Assembly (NCBI RefSeq): GCF_964204865.1
Contig: NC_135263.1
Location: forward strand, 13,809,426 to 13,873,425
Source of the DNA: Styela clava
Taxonomy: Eukaryota > Chordata > Ascidiacea > Stolidobranchia > Styelidae
Direction of reading: 5' to 3'
Length of the DNA stretch: 64,000 nt
Below are positions 12,022 to 23,760 of the stretch, in pieces. The notes below the pieces were generated by a model. It did not search any database and was not told the DNA's origin. It saw only the letters and a list, made by a program, of their open reading frames with translations. Position 1 is the stretch's first letter. Each line of letters starts with the position of its first letter. Both the position numbers and the translations under genes were made by a program.

Positions 12022-12838
12022 CAGTGGTTCTCAACATGTGGTACGCGGAAGGTGATCAAGTGGTACGCGAACAGCGTACGAATTTATTGCAACGATTAAC
12101 TTTTGAGTTGGCCAAAATATGCTGACCACGCTTTATCTTCCATACTGTACGTATTCGCTGAACGGCCTTTATGAATGTTTCCCCGGGCATCAATTTCCTT
12201 GGTTATTTCCGTAACCAGCAACAATCAGTAAACATTGCTTTGTTTTTGTAGTTTTGTGTGTTATTTGTCAGTTTTTAGTTTCGTTTCGAAAAAAAATTTG
12301 TGAATGTAATATCTTAATTGTCATTATGTCTTCAAAGGAACATTAACTTAGTTGTTGTAATCAAAAATGAGTCCCACAAATGGTGCGATAGACTAATTTA
12401 AAATAAGCTATCAGTGCCTGTAAGCGGCACATGATTGATTAATTTTAATAAAAATGAGGGTTTTCAAACACATAAACCAGCTTATAAGCGCCAACACATC
12501 AAAACAAACAAGAAATGAGTATAAAATTTCTTGCAATAGTAAAGTATAGGGAGAATTTTTCTGGGGTCAAGGGTCGGAGAAACGTCCTATGGGCCAAGTC
12601 CAGTCTTTAGTAATCGCCCTCGCCTGCTATTGTCCACGAACGAATCGAGGTGGGCATGTTTTCGTCCGTCTTGCGAATCAGGTCATTAAGGTTGTAGTGC
12701 CACATTATAAAATACTCTCATAGCGCGTGTCTTGTGCCATTGTTCCACGCGCCAAAAAGGGGGGCTTTTTCAGGGGTACGCGGCCAGAGTAAAAAACAGT
12801 AAAGTGGTACACGGTCAGTAAAAGGTTAAGAACCCCTG
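12022..12838. mobile_element. hAT-like element, copy in unit 1
   Basis: Terminal inverted repeats begin cagtggttctcaac and end gttaagaacccctg, matching imperfectly. The target duplication ctgtagat is exact at 12014-12021 and 12839-12846. Subterminal repeats of the type gtggtacgcgg / gtggtacacgg lie near both ends. The length is 817 bp, and no intact transposase is seen. It lies about 170 bp upstream of the start codon of sulfotransferase copy A. The same insertion with the same target duplication is at 39460-40265. Confidence 0.92.
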
Positions 12839-13007
12839 CTGTAGATGAACGACTTGAAGTTACAAGTATACAATTATAAAGCATCGTGGTTGGCATCGAA
12901 AATTCGCCGATAACTTTGTTCATAGACGAGTCTCCTCTGCAATGTACTCACTTTGTATACTACTCTATATCTCTGTTTTACTAGTCATTAATTTGAAATC
13001 TTAAGCT

Positions 13008-16000
13008 ATGAAGTTTATTAGACTATCTGTATTATTAATTATTTTATGTCCAATGCTGATGTACTTCATATTCTACCTGTTCATATCAAATCACAACATC
13101 GGTGTCAGAAAGACTCAGAACCGTGACATTGAAGCAGGTAATGCAAGTTCACGTTTATTGTGATGTATGGGCCAAAAATGGCTAATATCAGAGAAAATTT
13201 TTGTGAAGATGACAAAAGTAAAAGTTTCCCCGAAGAATATAAATACTACAATTGTAAATTATACATAATTTCAAACTAGTTCGAGTTTAGCTCGTAGAAA
13301 TCTGGGTTTTTATAAAAGGGGACATTGAAACATAGTGGCTAGTTTTTAACGTATAAACATCCCTGTATCTTGTCTGTGGGAAATTTGAGACTTCCTGCAG
13401 CACTACTTCATGACAACAAAAGACTACAGATTTACATTGTGAAGAAGAAAAAAGTTACAGATCGAACTTGAAAATCTGCAAAGTAACTTACTATACGTTA
13501 TCTAATCATGTGTTAGGCTGGGTTGTCCAAGAAATGGCGCAGTTTACTTGATGAGGGTGGCTTGTATTACATATATACTACTTTCTTCAAACTCCTAACT
13601 TTAATTTATTCCATAAACAGGAATTACCATAGATGATCGTCTTCATATACGAATAGCTGAATGGAATCATTATTTAAAACTTTCGCAGAGTACGGTATGA
13701 TATGAAGCAGTTTTTAGCAATATACGATATATGCAGGCATATTGTTAGTATATATACCGGTATATTAGTATTTTTACACACTAATGTTACAGCTTTGGCG
13801 TTCTAAAATGCGTAATATGGCTAAAATAATATTGGTTTCAAGTTCTAATAGTCTTATTAGTTTAACAAGCAAAAAAATACTGAATTTGTACAACAAATGG
13901 TACATATGTGTGTTGATTCTGATTTTTATAACCTCTATGTAGAAGAAAACAAAACGACTGCCGAACATCATTGGAATAGGAGTCAAGAAATGTTGAACAG
14001 AAGCTATGATAACATTTATTCGACAACATCCATTTATTAAAACGCCCAATTACAAAGAGACGTTTTTCTTTAACGAAAAATATGATAAAGGACTGGATTA
14101 TTACAAGTAAGTCTTGAAATATTTTATTCCTGCAATCTGTTATTTTTTCCTGTGCAATATTTTATTTCAGGTGATGAAGAACTTATTATGAAGTAGATAG
14201 AGTCGTTGTGAAACTAAGAATGTAAATTACTTTGATAATTGAAAATTTTAATTTTTGGGTCAAATATGCGCTCCCGTCATTAATAATGGTGACCTGACTC
14301 CGGAACAACTCAACTGTGGTTTCTCTGCTTTATAGTTCTAACATTGACATACTTGCATATTCGACAGACGGGCCCTCTATATCAAGTTATGTTTCAGGCC
14401 TGAGCGCGTGTTTGATTTAGTTTTTTAGTATTATCATTGGATAAAGAAAACTATTATGAGCATATATTTTGATCTATTAAAGTGTGAGTTTTGTTTGCAG
14501 AAGCCAAATGCCAGAAGTTACAGATGGTGAATTGATCATGGAGAAAACACCACCGTATTTGAATTCTCCTCCGGAATCACTCCCAGAAATATTCAATAAG
14601 GATGTTCCAAATGCCAAATTGATATTAGTACTGTGCGATCCAGTAAAAAGAAGTTACTCAGATTTTATTCACGAGGTAACGTTTGCGAATCTGTACGGGA
14701 ATATCTAGTTTCTTTTGTTTATGGCATTATTAATCTAAATATTTATTGCAATCTAACTATATATAGATATGATTACTGCGTTGTAATTACTACAAGGATA
14801 TTATTTTATCAAAGTTTTCTCAAACCATGATTAAATTGGCTTTCCCCGTAAATATAATGCTCAGATGAAAATTCCACAAAAATAAAAGTTGGAGCGATAA
14901 GCACAACATTTTTGTTACGACAGAAACGATAATAAAGTATCAGTTGTCAAGAGTCTAAATTCTATTCTGCACCGACTATGTGAATAGCATATTTCAAGTT
15001 TGTTTTACAAGTTACCATTGAACCCAACCTTACGTACACCCTTCAAGTAGACAGAGCGTGTTATCATTATATCTGAACAACTGTGACAAGTGCAAGTGTA
15101 GAAAATATATGATCTCAATTCGTCTGGAATGATGAGCTAAACATAGTCATCGAGTCGCTTAGCCCTAGACCACTGGTTCTCAACCTAGGCCACATGACCA
15201 TTTCCCCAAACCTATTGAACACGCCAGAGTTTTTGAAATTCAGTTTCATTTGTGTCGCTATAGTTAAATTTGGATCGGAGTAGCAATAAATGATGCTCCT
15301 GTTGTTTGCTACAAAGTAGTTATTTTCATTCAGAAACTCTGAAATTTGTAATACAACGCTGTACATTTTCTTACAGAAGGCAATTCCTTTGTTTTGCAGA
15401 AAATAAAACCTCCCAATTTATCAACGGTGACTCAATACAATTCATTTGATGATTATTTGGATGTATACATCGACAGAGTGAAGACATCTTTAGACAAAAA
15501 TAACAATATAACTTTAAAAAACGTCATGTCAAGTTACAAAAATGATTATGCAACAACTCTTTTAACAACGGGACTATATTCAATTCATCTTCCTCGGTGG
15601 ATAAATACATTCAATTCATCTAATTTGCTCATTTTGAACGGAGAAAAAATGATTGAGGATCCAGGACATCAGGTTTGTGCATGATGTATGCTGCTAATTT
15701 TTGTTTCACGAGCCCTTGGTGTTGCGTAAAGATGAGGTAAACATCACAGTTTGATTTAGTTTATTTGATTCCAGTATAATTCGTTTACCAGACTCTGGGT
15801 CAGGACTTGTATTGGTGATCATTCAACCATGCGATGACGTCATATTCTTAAAAGGTGTGATATCAAACTAAGAGAGAAGTGCGTACGCAGAATTTGGTCG
15901 AGGGCATATACAAAATTTATAGTTTCTGGCCGTATATTTTTATGTTTTTGTAGCTTTCAGATATTTCACAAAAAGGGAAAATCTAACGTGACACAAAATT

Positions 16001-16612
16001 AGAAACGTAGAAATTCATTATGACGTAATAAGGAATTTTATGTAAAATGTGTTGTGCTGTCATGAATAAATTTCTAAACTATGCATGTACTTTAATATGA
16101 GGTCCAAACGTAGTTACTAATTCTTGTATAATTTTAAATTTGAAAATTAGTAATAATAAAGCAAGTTTTTTTATCAAGACAATAACAATCTTCAAAACAT
16201 CTAATTACCTAAACTCGTTGACCCGGATTGTAGGAGGTTTATTTATATATTAGAAAACATTGAAGTACCAAACTTAATAATAGTCAATTGATTTGTAAAG
16301 GTAGGCCGAATGCAAGATTTCCTCGGAATACCAAGGCTTCTACAACCAGGAGATTTTGTTCGCAATTCACGGAACGGCCTATATTGTATTCGACCATGGT
16401 GGAATGGTTACGACTTTAAAGCGGAATTCAACAATTCTCCGGATTGGGAGAAAAATTTGATATGTTTGTCAGAAACAAAGAAAGGCAGAACCAGACATAA
16501 AAATGGAAAAGTAAATGCAACAAAAAAGCATATTATTGAATTGAAAAATCTTTATCGATCTTATAACAAAGAACTTTATAAGATGTTGGAGATTAATTTT
16601 GAATGGCTATGA
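13008..16612 (+). pseudogene. Heparan sulfate 3-O-sulfotransferase-like gene, copy A; six exons with a nonsense codon in exon 3
   Basis: Exons by GT-AG borders and homology to copy B: 13008-13137, 13621-13694, 13943-14106, 14501-14675, 15400-15672, 16301-16612; phases agree throughout (1128 nt in all). Exon 1 encodes a short cytosolic start and one hydrophobic anchor (type II Golgi topology). Exon 3 carries the PAPS 5'-loop GVKKCGT, but GGA has become TGA at 13994-13996, removing Gly86 and everything after it, including the predicted catalytic Glu and the 3'-phosphate site. Exons 4-6 are otherwise open and nearly identical to copy B: MEKTP, CDPVKRSYSD, and the C-terminal CIRPWW...CL...KGRTRH region with its probable disulfide. 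A candidate AATAAA follows at 16791. With one stop only, it is a young pseudogene or a loss-of-function allele. Confidence 0.88.
15168..15365. mobile_element. hAT-like terminus or remnant in intron 4 of copy A
   Basis: The sequence cactggttctcaacctaggc at about 15170 resembles the cagtggttctcaac termini of hAT elements in this window. The other end and a target duplication are not clear. The same remnant is in intron 4 of copy B at about 42650. It has no coding role that I can see. Confidence 0.4.
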
Positions 16613-17288
16613 ATTGTAGTTGCCAGTTTTTACCCAACTAGCACTGTTGAACACTGTAACACACTGCTTTCGTAGAAATATAAGGTACTTCTCGTCATTC
16701 TAAGGTTTAATTAAGCATTGCGAATTTTTTTCTATAAAGGGAGCTTTGGTATACTGTTACCCGAATGTTGAAGTCCAAACCTACATTGACAATAAATAAT
16801 AATTCCCCAGGGACAATTTTTATCTCATTTTATCACTAATAATTTTTGTTGGCGACAGTTATATTTTTAATATTTTTGTTGTTTCGTGGTTGTTGAAAAG
16901 GATCGAATTTCCGTTCTTTTATATTTCTGGGTAAACCATGTAGCAGATGTTCTGCATCGCTATTTCTCAGTTGGGTGCTATAAAAGTATATGTACCAATA
17001 TGGAGATATATTATACATCAAGTTGTGTAAAGGGACTGAAACCTATGGGCAGGGGGATATGCACCTGTCTAACACAGGCAGTCCCCGAACTTGTAATAGA
17101 AATAAAATAAGGAAAATTAGAATAAAATTATGGCCTAACCCTAACCTGGTATACATACTACGGGAGTACCCCCAATTGCTCAACATTTTAGTCCACAAAT
17201 AAACTATTCAAATCAGTAGGTCTCGGACATTGATATGTTTCAGTATTCATAATTAGTTTCTTTTTTGTTTTATGGAAGTTTGTTTACT
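16613..17288. other. 3' flank of sulfotransferase copy A
   Basis: The first 200 bases match the 3' flank of copy B and contain the candidate poly(A) signal AATAAA at 16791-16796. The rest holds only short unsupported reading frames. No gene is recognised. Confidence 0.6.
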
Positions 17289-17296
17289 ATAGCAAC

Positions 17297-19265
17297 CAGG
17301 GTTGTCCAAAACGAATCGAATATTCGAATATCATAGTATTCGAATACCTTTTCGGCTGATTTTCGAATAATTCCGAATAGTAGCCACTTTTCGCCGTAAA
17401 CGTGGTGTTTCGTTTTACGGGAATCTTCAAACGACCTTTTACGCTGTCTCACGTATTGTAATGACGATGAAATAGAATCGGCACTTTGATTGTTTATATT
17501 CTGTGCGACCGTACGTCGCATAGTGTTGCGACACATTTGCATGTTTGCGTGGGTGGACATTGCCGACATTCGTCTACAAGGCTTTTAATTTACAAATTCA
17601 TTTCCATCACGTCGAAAAATTGACAATTACCGCTTTTCTAGGCCCAATTTTTCGGCCTGATTTTTTTCGGGGGGGCGTCTAATTGAGAAAGTATGTTTAT
17701 TTTATTTCTATGTGGCCTGCTTATTAGTCTTCTCAAGCATGATTTGTGTAACCTTATATTTGGGTCTTAGGGTATGCCAATCATGATATTTAATCACAGG
17801 CCAGTCATCGTTACTTCAAAGAGAAACATGGCCACCGAGTGAAAGTTATTTGTGACTCTTTCGTTTTGCCGATTCAGCAGAACACGGCAGGGACAGGAAA
17901 ACACAGCTGTGAAATAACCCGTGGACGTACAGTGTAGTACTTATCACATTCCAAAATTATTTTAACATTCGGGTTAATAGGTTGTCCAAAATGATTGCCG
18001 CTTTACAACTTAAATTTAACGCTCAATTGTTAAAAATAGTTAATTCTGTGAGTATGATTCTACCAAACTAACATGATCTGGTTCTAAACATATAAAATTA
18101 TCAGCGCATATCACAGGGACACAATTTTTCTACCAGTCTTATTGGAGGCCAATATGAAAAAAAAAACTTTTTTGAGTGCTAAAAATAGACGTCGTCCTAT
18201 TTGCCATGTGGACTTATTAGCTGGGAAATACGGTATTTATAGCCGTCATTGTTACGATATCCAACAAATTGGCACAAGTTGGAAAAACAAGTCGATTTAT
18301 TAGAAAATAATTTCTGGCAAATAATTTTGATACAATAGTTAAAAGTATCGATCCTTTACCAGGATGATTTTTTGTTGCGCAAAATAATCCAATCCATGAC
18401 TGGTACCAGCATTTGAAATGTCATGTCGTATTAATTTAATTCCGTTCAACGTAACTCATGGTTGTATGGACAATCTGTGGACATAAAATGTGTGGTAAAC
18501 TGACCGATATTATTAAATATTGATTCCTATTTTCATATTGAGAAAATAATGAAAGTATTAATACCAAATACCACGGGTATTTGTGGACATGAAAACGTGG
18601 TAAACTGCCCAATTATATTTAATTTTGGATTCATATTTACAAAATAATAAAACTATTATAATTCTAAAATACAACGGCGATCTGTGGACTTAGAATGTGT
18701 GGTAAACTACCCGATTATAAATAGTTTTTGATTCCTATTTTCATATTTATAAAATAATAAAAGTATTATTACTCAAACATACAACGGCGATCTGCGGACC
18801 TAAAATGTGTGGTAAAGTTTCCAAATATATAAAATTTTTGATTCGTATTTTTGTACTCACGAAAAAATTGTCACAAGTCGGAAAAATAACTCATACTTTA
18901 TCCCGCTTTTTGGCAAATAATTTGGATAATGGTTGATATTTAAAAGTATGGGCGTTTTACTAGGATGATTTTGTGTTGAGCAAATATTCAAATCCATCAC
19001 TGATAGCACTATTGCCGTATTAATTTAATTCTGTTAACATGACTCAAGGTATATAAAATGTATACTGCAAATATGAAATGCCTGGTGATATAATTAGGTT
19101 GAAGATAGCAGTTATTCCATTGCTTATTGTATGGGAATTCCTACATACATTTAGATGAGCTTCAATTAGTGAATTTTATTTTCGAAGTATTCGAAATTTC
19201 ATATTCGAAAAAAATAATTTCGAATGTATTCGAAATAGTGAACTATTCGGTATTGGCCATTCCTG
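17297..19265. mobile_element. hAT-like element with TSD atagcaac, carrying an internal minisatellite
   Basis: The left end cagggttgtccaaaacgaat and the right end, whose complement begins caggaatggccaataccgaa, form imperfect terminal inverted repeats. The 8-bp direct repeat atagcaac is exact at 17289-17296 and 19266-19273. Subterminal stretches are rich in attcgaat. No intact transposase is seen over 1969 bp. Related termini lie in reverse orientation at about 49686 and 57507, inside the first intron of the other sulfotransferase copies. Confidence 0.88.
18474..18830. repeat. Minisatellite, about four units of about 105 bp
   Basis: Units begin with variants of ctgtggacataaaatgtgtg at about 18474, 18582, 18682 and 18792, each followed by gtaaact or a variant and an A/T-rich tail containing aaaataat. 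The array is flanked by an imperfect direct repeat of about 130 bp at about 18272 and 18870 that includes gtcacaagt/ggcacaagt, ggcaaataat and taggatgatt. The whole is inside the hAT element. Confidence 0.75.
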
Positions 19266-20791
19266 ATAGCAACAAATATTCGAACTTGGTGTGGCACGCG
19301 ATGAGAATATTTCAGCATCTATCCTTATTATAGTAATGAAGGGTATAAACAATCCAACTTCAATTCAAGGATCAATGGAAATGATATTGACTGCATTATC
19401 ACATCAGAATAAACAATACGAAAAACCATTATACAAGGAGCTGCTATATTATTGTAATACCCGGAATCTTTTCGATTCAGAATAGACTTGAAATTTTGGA
19501 CGTGACATCTGTACCCGAGCTGTCTTATATGCGAGACCACCGAAACTATTCCAACACGCTTACTAAGAGGCTCCGTTAGAAGAAAAGAAATTATCGCTGT
19601 ACAAGCTGAAACTTTGGTTTTAAATACAACTCTCTGAAAATCTTCCAAATTAAATATTGCTTCTGACGTAAATTTGTATTTTGCAATAACTGAAATTGTC
19701 AATATTTAATATTTCAAAATGTTATAATTAAGTATAATTGAATATGCAATAATAAAGTTTAGAATGCCAGCCACCTGTTGTTGTCGCAATAGTCAAATAA
19801 ATACATATTTACTGTGCCTTCGAAACATTCTTACATATTTACCTTCAAAAACAGTATGAGAACATTAAATATTTAGTTTATGTACAATTTCTTTGTTTTA
19901 AGTTATCGACTTTATTAAATCTCGACCACACGGGGCTCATCATTAGTTCATGATTTAATTAACTGTATTTCGACATATCATGATAAATAATTAGCAAGAT
20001 GGAATTTGATTTTCGTCAGAACTAACCCTTTATTAAACGCACCACATCGACTATAAATTTAGATACTTATTGAGACAAAGAAGGACAGATGTATAATGGG
20101 TTTAAGAATTACGAAAAGGATAGAATTGTGATGTATAGTGTTCGGTATACGTAAATTTTATCCCAATAAAATAGGGTCAGTGAAAACCAATATCCATAAA
20201 GTTTTCTGTGGATAGTGTTTAAACCCATTTGCATTCTAAACGAAGCTTTAGTTAGCCAGGTAGTCATAGGCGCATGGGTATAAGTACCCTCGGCTGGATG
20301 TGGCAAATGTTCGAATATAAAACCGCAAACCCGGGAAACTAACCTTATCTTCAGATAGTAATGAAGTTGATTAATAGTATATACCAAGTTCCAAATTTGA
20401 GATATATATCAGATTTGCCTTATTTTATAATTGTATTGACGTTATAAATCAGTTATGATTTACTTCAAACAACCGAAAGCTGATCCCTTTGTTTGCCAAT
20501 GAAGCTGGCCAATAGCCTACTGTTAGTTTATACTCATAACTCATATTTTTAGAAGAAATGCTACAAATCGTGATGTTCGCGCTCAAGCATATACCGAGTA
20601 CCAAAGCAAACTTTGGTTTACGTGTGGATACTAACTCTGTCAAATGAGCGAGTCAGTTTGTTTGGTATTCATTAGATCATTTTATGTTTTTTGTAAAATA
20701 AAAACAAAAACTAGTAAAGGTATAATAATCGTCTGTGATTTCTACACACCAAGTGTTTTTAGCTTCTGTGATTGATTCTAATGATGCGAAG
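19266..20791. repeat. 5' flank of type-I RNB gene; related copies at 23760-25300 and 44570-45640
   Basis: Noncoding sequence upstream of the RNB gene at 20792, present in three diverged copies. Landmarks are the cacctgttgttgtcgcaata stretch at about 19770, 24053 and 44981, and the tcgacatatcatgataaata stretch at about 19971 and 24251. Just before the coding start, the sequence gtgtttttag at about 20753-20762 looks like a 3' splice site, so the 5' untranslated region may contain an intron. Confidence 0.7.
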
Positions 20792-22966
20792 ATGGAAACA
20801 TGTCAAAATTATATGACTTTCGGATCATGCAAATTCGGGTATAGGTGTACCTACAGTCATCCACCAGTAGAACATTCCGATTCAGAATTATTTATTGCTA
20901 CTGTAGCGGAACTTTCAAAGGGTAATAACTTAACAGTTGGAATCAAAAGAATTGATGCTGAAATTCCCGAAACCTATTTTTTTCCGAATAATCCCTGGTG
21001 TCGAGCAAATGCTGAAGTTGGTGATCTTGTGTTATTTCAAAAGTCAAAAGAAATGAAGAAAATTCTAGAAATCTCAAAAAGTTGGAGACAGTCACGCGAC
21101 TATTATTGTGCTGGTCGAATAGTTAAAATATTGTCAGAGGCGATCCAACATAAAGTCAACCGGATGAAAATTAATGTGATATCAAATCTGGTTAAAGCTT
21201 TTACAATAGACACTGAAGGAACCGTACGTTATGATGACGCTTTCAGTATTGAAAAGTGTAAGAAATGCAGAAAACCCGAATGTAGTAAAATAGGAATACA
21301 CATCTCTGCCCAGTCGACAGATACAAACCCCCTATATACAGATAAAAATGGGTTTTTGGAAGGTCGTGTTACATTGGGGCTGTCATTTTATTTCCATACC
21401 TCCTGTTCTCCGAATGCAAGCGTTCCAACATTTACTCTAGTAAACATCTTCAAAACGTATCCCTTTCTGAAATTTGAAAAGAAAGAAGAGTTTAAAATTC
21501 TCTGGAACCATTTCATGAATGCCAAATATCTTCAAAGGTGTAGTTATAGTATTGTAGCTCGGTCACGAGAAATTGAAGATTGGAAAGTAAATTTACTTGT
21601 CGGTAAAATGATGCATAGCTACAACGACAGCGCAAAGAAGTATATTTCGGGTCATGTAATCACTAGACATACATCAATTCAAATAATGAAAAGAGAAAGC
21701 AAAATTCTCCTGGTACCACGTGATTTTTACGATGGCGTAAAAAGTATTATATCAAAAACATGTTTTGGTGTTGAAGAACTCGCGCCTTTTCTAGCATCTT
21801 CCGATTTGTTTCTTTCTGTGGAACCAACGGACTCGACTAAAAGAGGCATTAAATACGATCTAGGAGTTAAGTTAGCATCAGACTTAATTCAGGAAGATAT
21901 ACCGCAATTTACTTCGCCGCTGCGAAAACTTCCGAGCAAGATCAATCAGCAAATATTAATGAATTCGTGTGTGTCACCGAGCTCAACCTTGTTTTCGCGA
22001 GATGATTTGCTTGGTCTGCTTTGTATTCGTTACACAGATCCATACTTGGCTGACGCTTTGATAACCAACGTTGGCACGAATACCTTTTCAGTCGCATATC
22101 TTTTCAACAATATAAGACGTCGTATACGCCATTTTCAACCAACAAAAACAATACGTTATGATCAACTTCACTATAACGTGGAAAAGACAGTTGAAGACGA
22201 GAAGACTATTGTGCTTCTTAGAAATGTTCCTTGTGAACCTGGTACTTATTTCAATCGAGAATACGTTACTTTGATTCGCGGGAACATTGATGAAATTTTG
22301 GAGGATTGGGGAAATGAAAATGTTCCGGAGAAAATTAAACAATATTTCGGAGGATCTCAACCGGAATCAATTCGATATCCCTATAAGAAGAGAGGTTGTG
22401 ATACATTGTTCATCGTGGAATCCAATTTTCTTGTTAAGCTCCAAGTTTCAGAACATGACGTTAAAAGAAACAAAGAACTCAGCTTAAGATTACTCATTAT
22501 CGGGCCAAATTGTCATTTGTGTTTGACCCATATCAAAAATCCTGAATTAGCATTCACATCAGATAGAACAGACATAAATGCTCTGGGTATCATGGAAAAC
22601 ATTGAATTTTTGAAAAGTTCATTCACAAGCGAACACAAACCTGTGATTGTGCGACTGGAAAATGTTCAAGTTCAGTGGGATTCAACGTTCTATTCGGGTG
22701 GCTCGTTCATAAGTTTGAAACCGGTTAACGTAGGCGATTTTCTTTGTATTCGCCAAGATATTTCTGAATGCAAAAGTAGACCACCGTATGTTTGGGTAGC
22801 CCATGCAATAGTCAGGGAAGTTGCAAATGAAAAAGTTTTGTTCTCGGTGTGCACTTTATCACAAAATGACAGATCTTGTGGAACAGGGCGTTTTTCAGTG
22901 GAAATTATACAAATTCCAAAGTGTCTTCAATCTGACGACGAAATCGAAAAGTCCAAAAGCACTTGA
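20792..22966 (+). CDS. CCCH zinc-finger / RNB-domain protein, type I, full length (724 aa)
   Basis: Single-exon gene of the same family as 4020-6173 but a more diverged subfamily. I start it at the ATG at 20792 (METCQNYM) rather than the in-frame ATG 57 bases upstream, because the truncated relative at 25301 begins at the equivalent position and the upstream stretch contains a likely splice acceptor. CCCH finger: C4, C13, C19, H23. The OB-like segment has GDLVLF at 77-82. The RNB signature has D140, D148 and D149, with R146 at the second Asp position and Tyr instead of His at 147. KIGIHISAQ and TSPLRK follow. The conserved C-terminal region ends in a charged tail of Lys, Ser and Asp/Glu. It probably binds RNA; loss of one metal ligand makes exonuclease activity doubtful. 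It lies downstream of sulfotransferase A on the same strand. Confidence 0.85.
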   Translation: METCQNYMTFGSCKFGYRCTYSHPPVEHSDSELFIATVAELSKGNNLTVGIKRIDAEIPETYFFPNNPWCRANAEVGDLVLFQKSKEMKKILEISKSWRQSRDYYCAGRIVKILSEAIQHKVNRMKINVISNLVKAFTIDTEGTVRYDDAFSIEKCKKCRKPECSKIGIHISAQSTDTNPLYTDKNGFLEGRVTLGLSFYFHTSCSPNASVPTFTLVNIFKTYPFLKFEKKEEFKILWNHFMNAKYLQRCSYSIVARSREIEDWKVNLLVGKMMHSYNDSAKKYISGHVITRHTSIQIMKRESKILLVPRDFYDGVKSIISKTCFGVEELAPFLASSDLFLSVEPTDSTKRGIKYDLGVKLASDLIQEDIPQFTSPLRKLPSKINQQILMNSCVSPSSTLFSRDDLLGLLCIRYTDPYLADALITNVGTNTFSVAYLFNNIRRRIRHFQPTKTIRYDQLHYNVEKTVEDEKTIVLLRNVPCEPGTYFNREYVTLIRGNIDEILEDWGNENVPEKIKQYFGGSQPESIRYPYKKRGCDTLFIVESNFLVKLQVSEHDVKRNKELSLRLLIIGPNCHLCLTHIKNPELAFTSDRTDINALGIMENIEFLKSSFTSEHKPVIVRLENVQVQWDSTFYSGGSFISLKPVNVGDFLCIRQDISECKSRPPYVWVAHAIVREVANEKVLFSVCTLSQNDRSCGTGRFSVEIIQIPKCLQSDDEIEKSKST

Positions 22967-23760
22967 AGTGTATCACCTATTTTTGGGATAGATTTTAGTT
23001 TTGTTCAGTCAACTTGGACATTAACGAACTGCAAAATTGTAAAAAAATAATCATTTATATGCAACACCATGCATTTGCTTCAATATGTTATTTTGTTGAT
23101 GTATATATTTCCTTTGTTTGTTTATATAATAAAAACAGGAGGAAGTTCTTAAAATGAACAACCGATAAATTCTATCATAACAAATCCTTTCGATAAATAA
23201 CTTGAGCATGTAAATAAATATGCAAGCTGTTTTCAATATATATATATGCATATTCTGTATTTTCATGAAAGTAGATTTGGGAACTTACAAAATAGACCTC
23301 GCCAATATTACCGTGTCAGCATCACACAACAAATTACAATAAATAAAATGCCCGTGGGGAATTCTAAAAAATGAAAAATACAGTCACAGTTGAAAAGCTT
23401 TTACCTAATGTATCAAAATATTGAATCAATTTAACAACTTTAAAGTTTTATTATACTTAGAGAGCGCAAAACGATATCATATACATATCGTAAAATATAT
23501 CAATTTATTTCAGTGGTTTTGTATTGTCATTTTCACCTCTTAAGCTTTGATTTCCAAAATTAAAAAAATTAACATGCTCATTATTTTCAGTTGTGGGGAA
23601 TTGTCTTAATGAGTACATAAGGATAGTTACTGAATATATTAATGCTTTTAACCACTTTTTATTAATAGTTAATGTTATTTTTTTGAAATAAGGATGTTGC
23701 CTCAATTGATCGTCAGACACGTAGCAAAATATTCTGGTATTGCGGTATTGTATTTTACAT
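22967..23760. other. 3' flank of RNB type-I gene, no gene seen
   Basis: AT-rich. The first 80 bases match the 3' flank of the pseudogene at 45640-46403. A candidate AATAAA is near 23128. Nothing else is recognised. Confidence 0.5.

Noticed and set aside
13774..14049. 91-residue open frame, minus strand (also 41232-41507)
   Set aside because: It is antisense to sulfotransferase exon 3 and intron 2; conserved only because the locus is duplicated.
17270..17569. Transposase start in the hAT element
   Set aside because: The frame has no BED finger or hAT dimerisation motif that I can recognise, and extends outside the element boundary.
18474..18830. CRISPR-like spaced repeats
   Set aside because: Whole units including the spacers are related, so it is a minisatellite inside a transposon.
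19328..19702. 124-residue open frame, minus strand
   Set aside because: In a triplicated noncoding flank; the frame is broken in the sister copies at about 23800 and 44650.
20735..20791. Longer N-terminus for the type-I RNB protein
   Set aside because: The extra 19 codons lie across a likely splice acceptor and the relative at 25301 starts at the equivalent of 20792.
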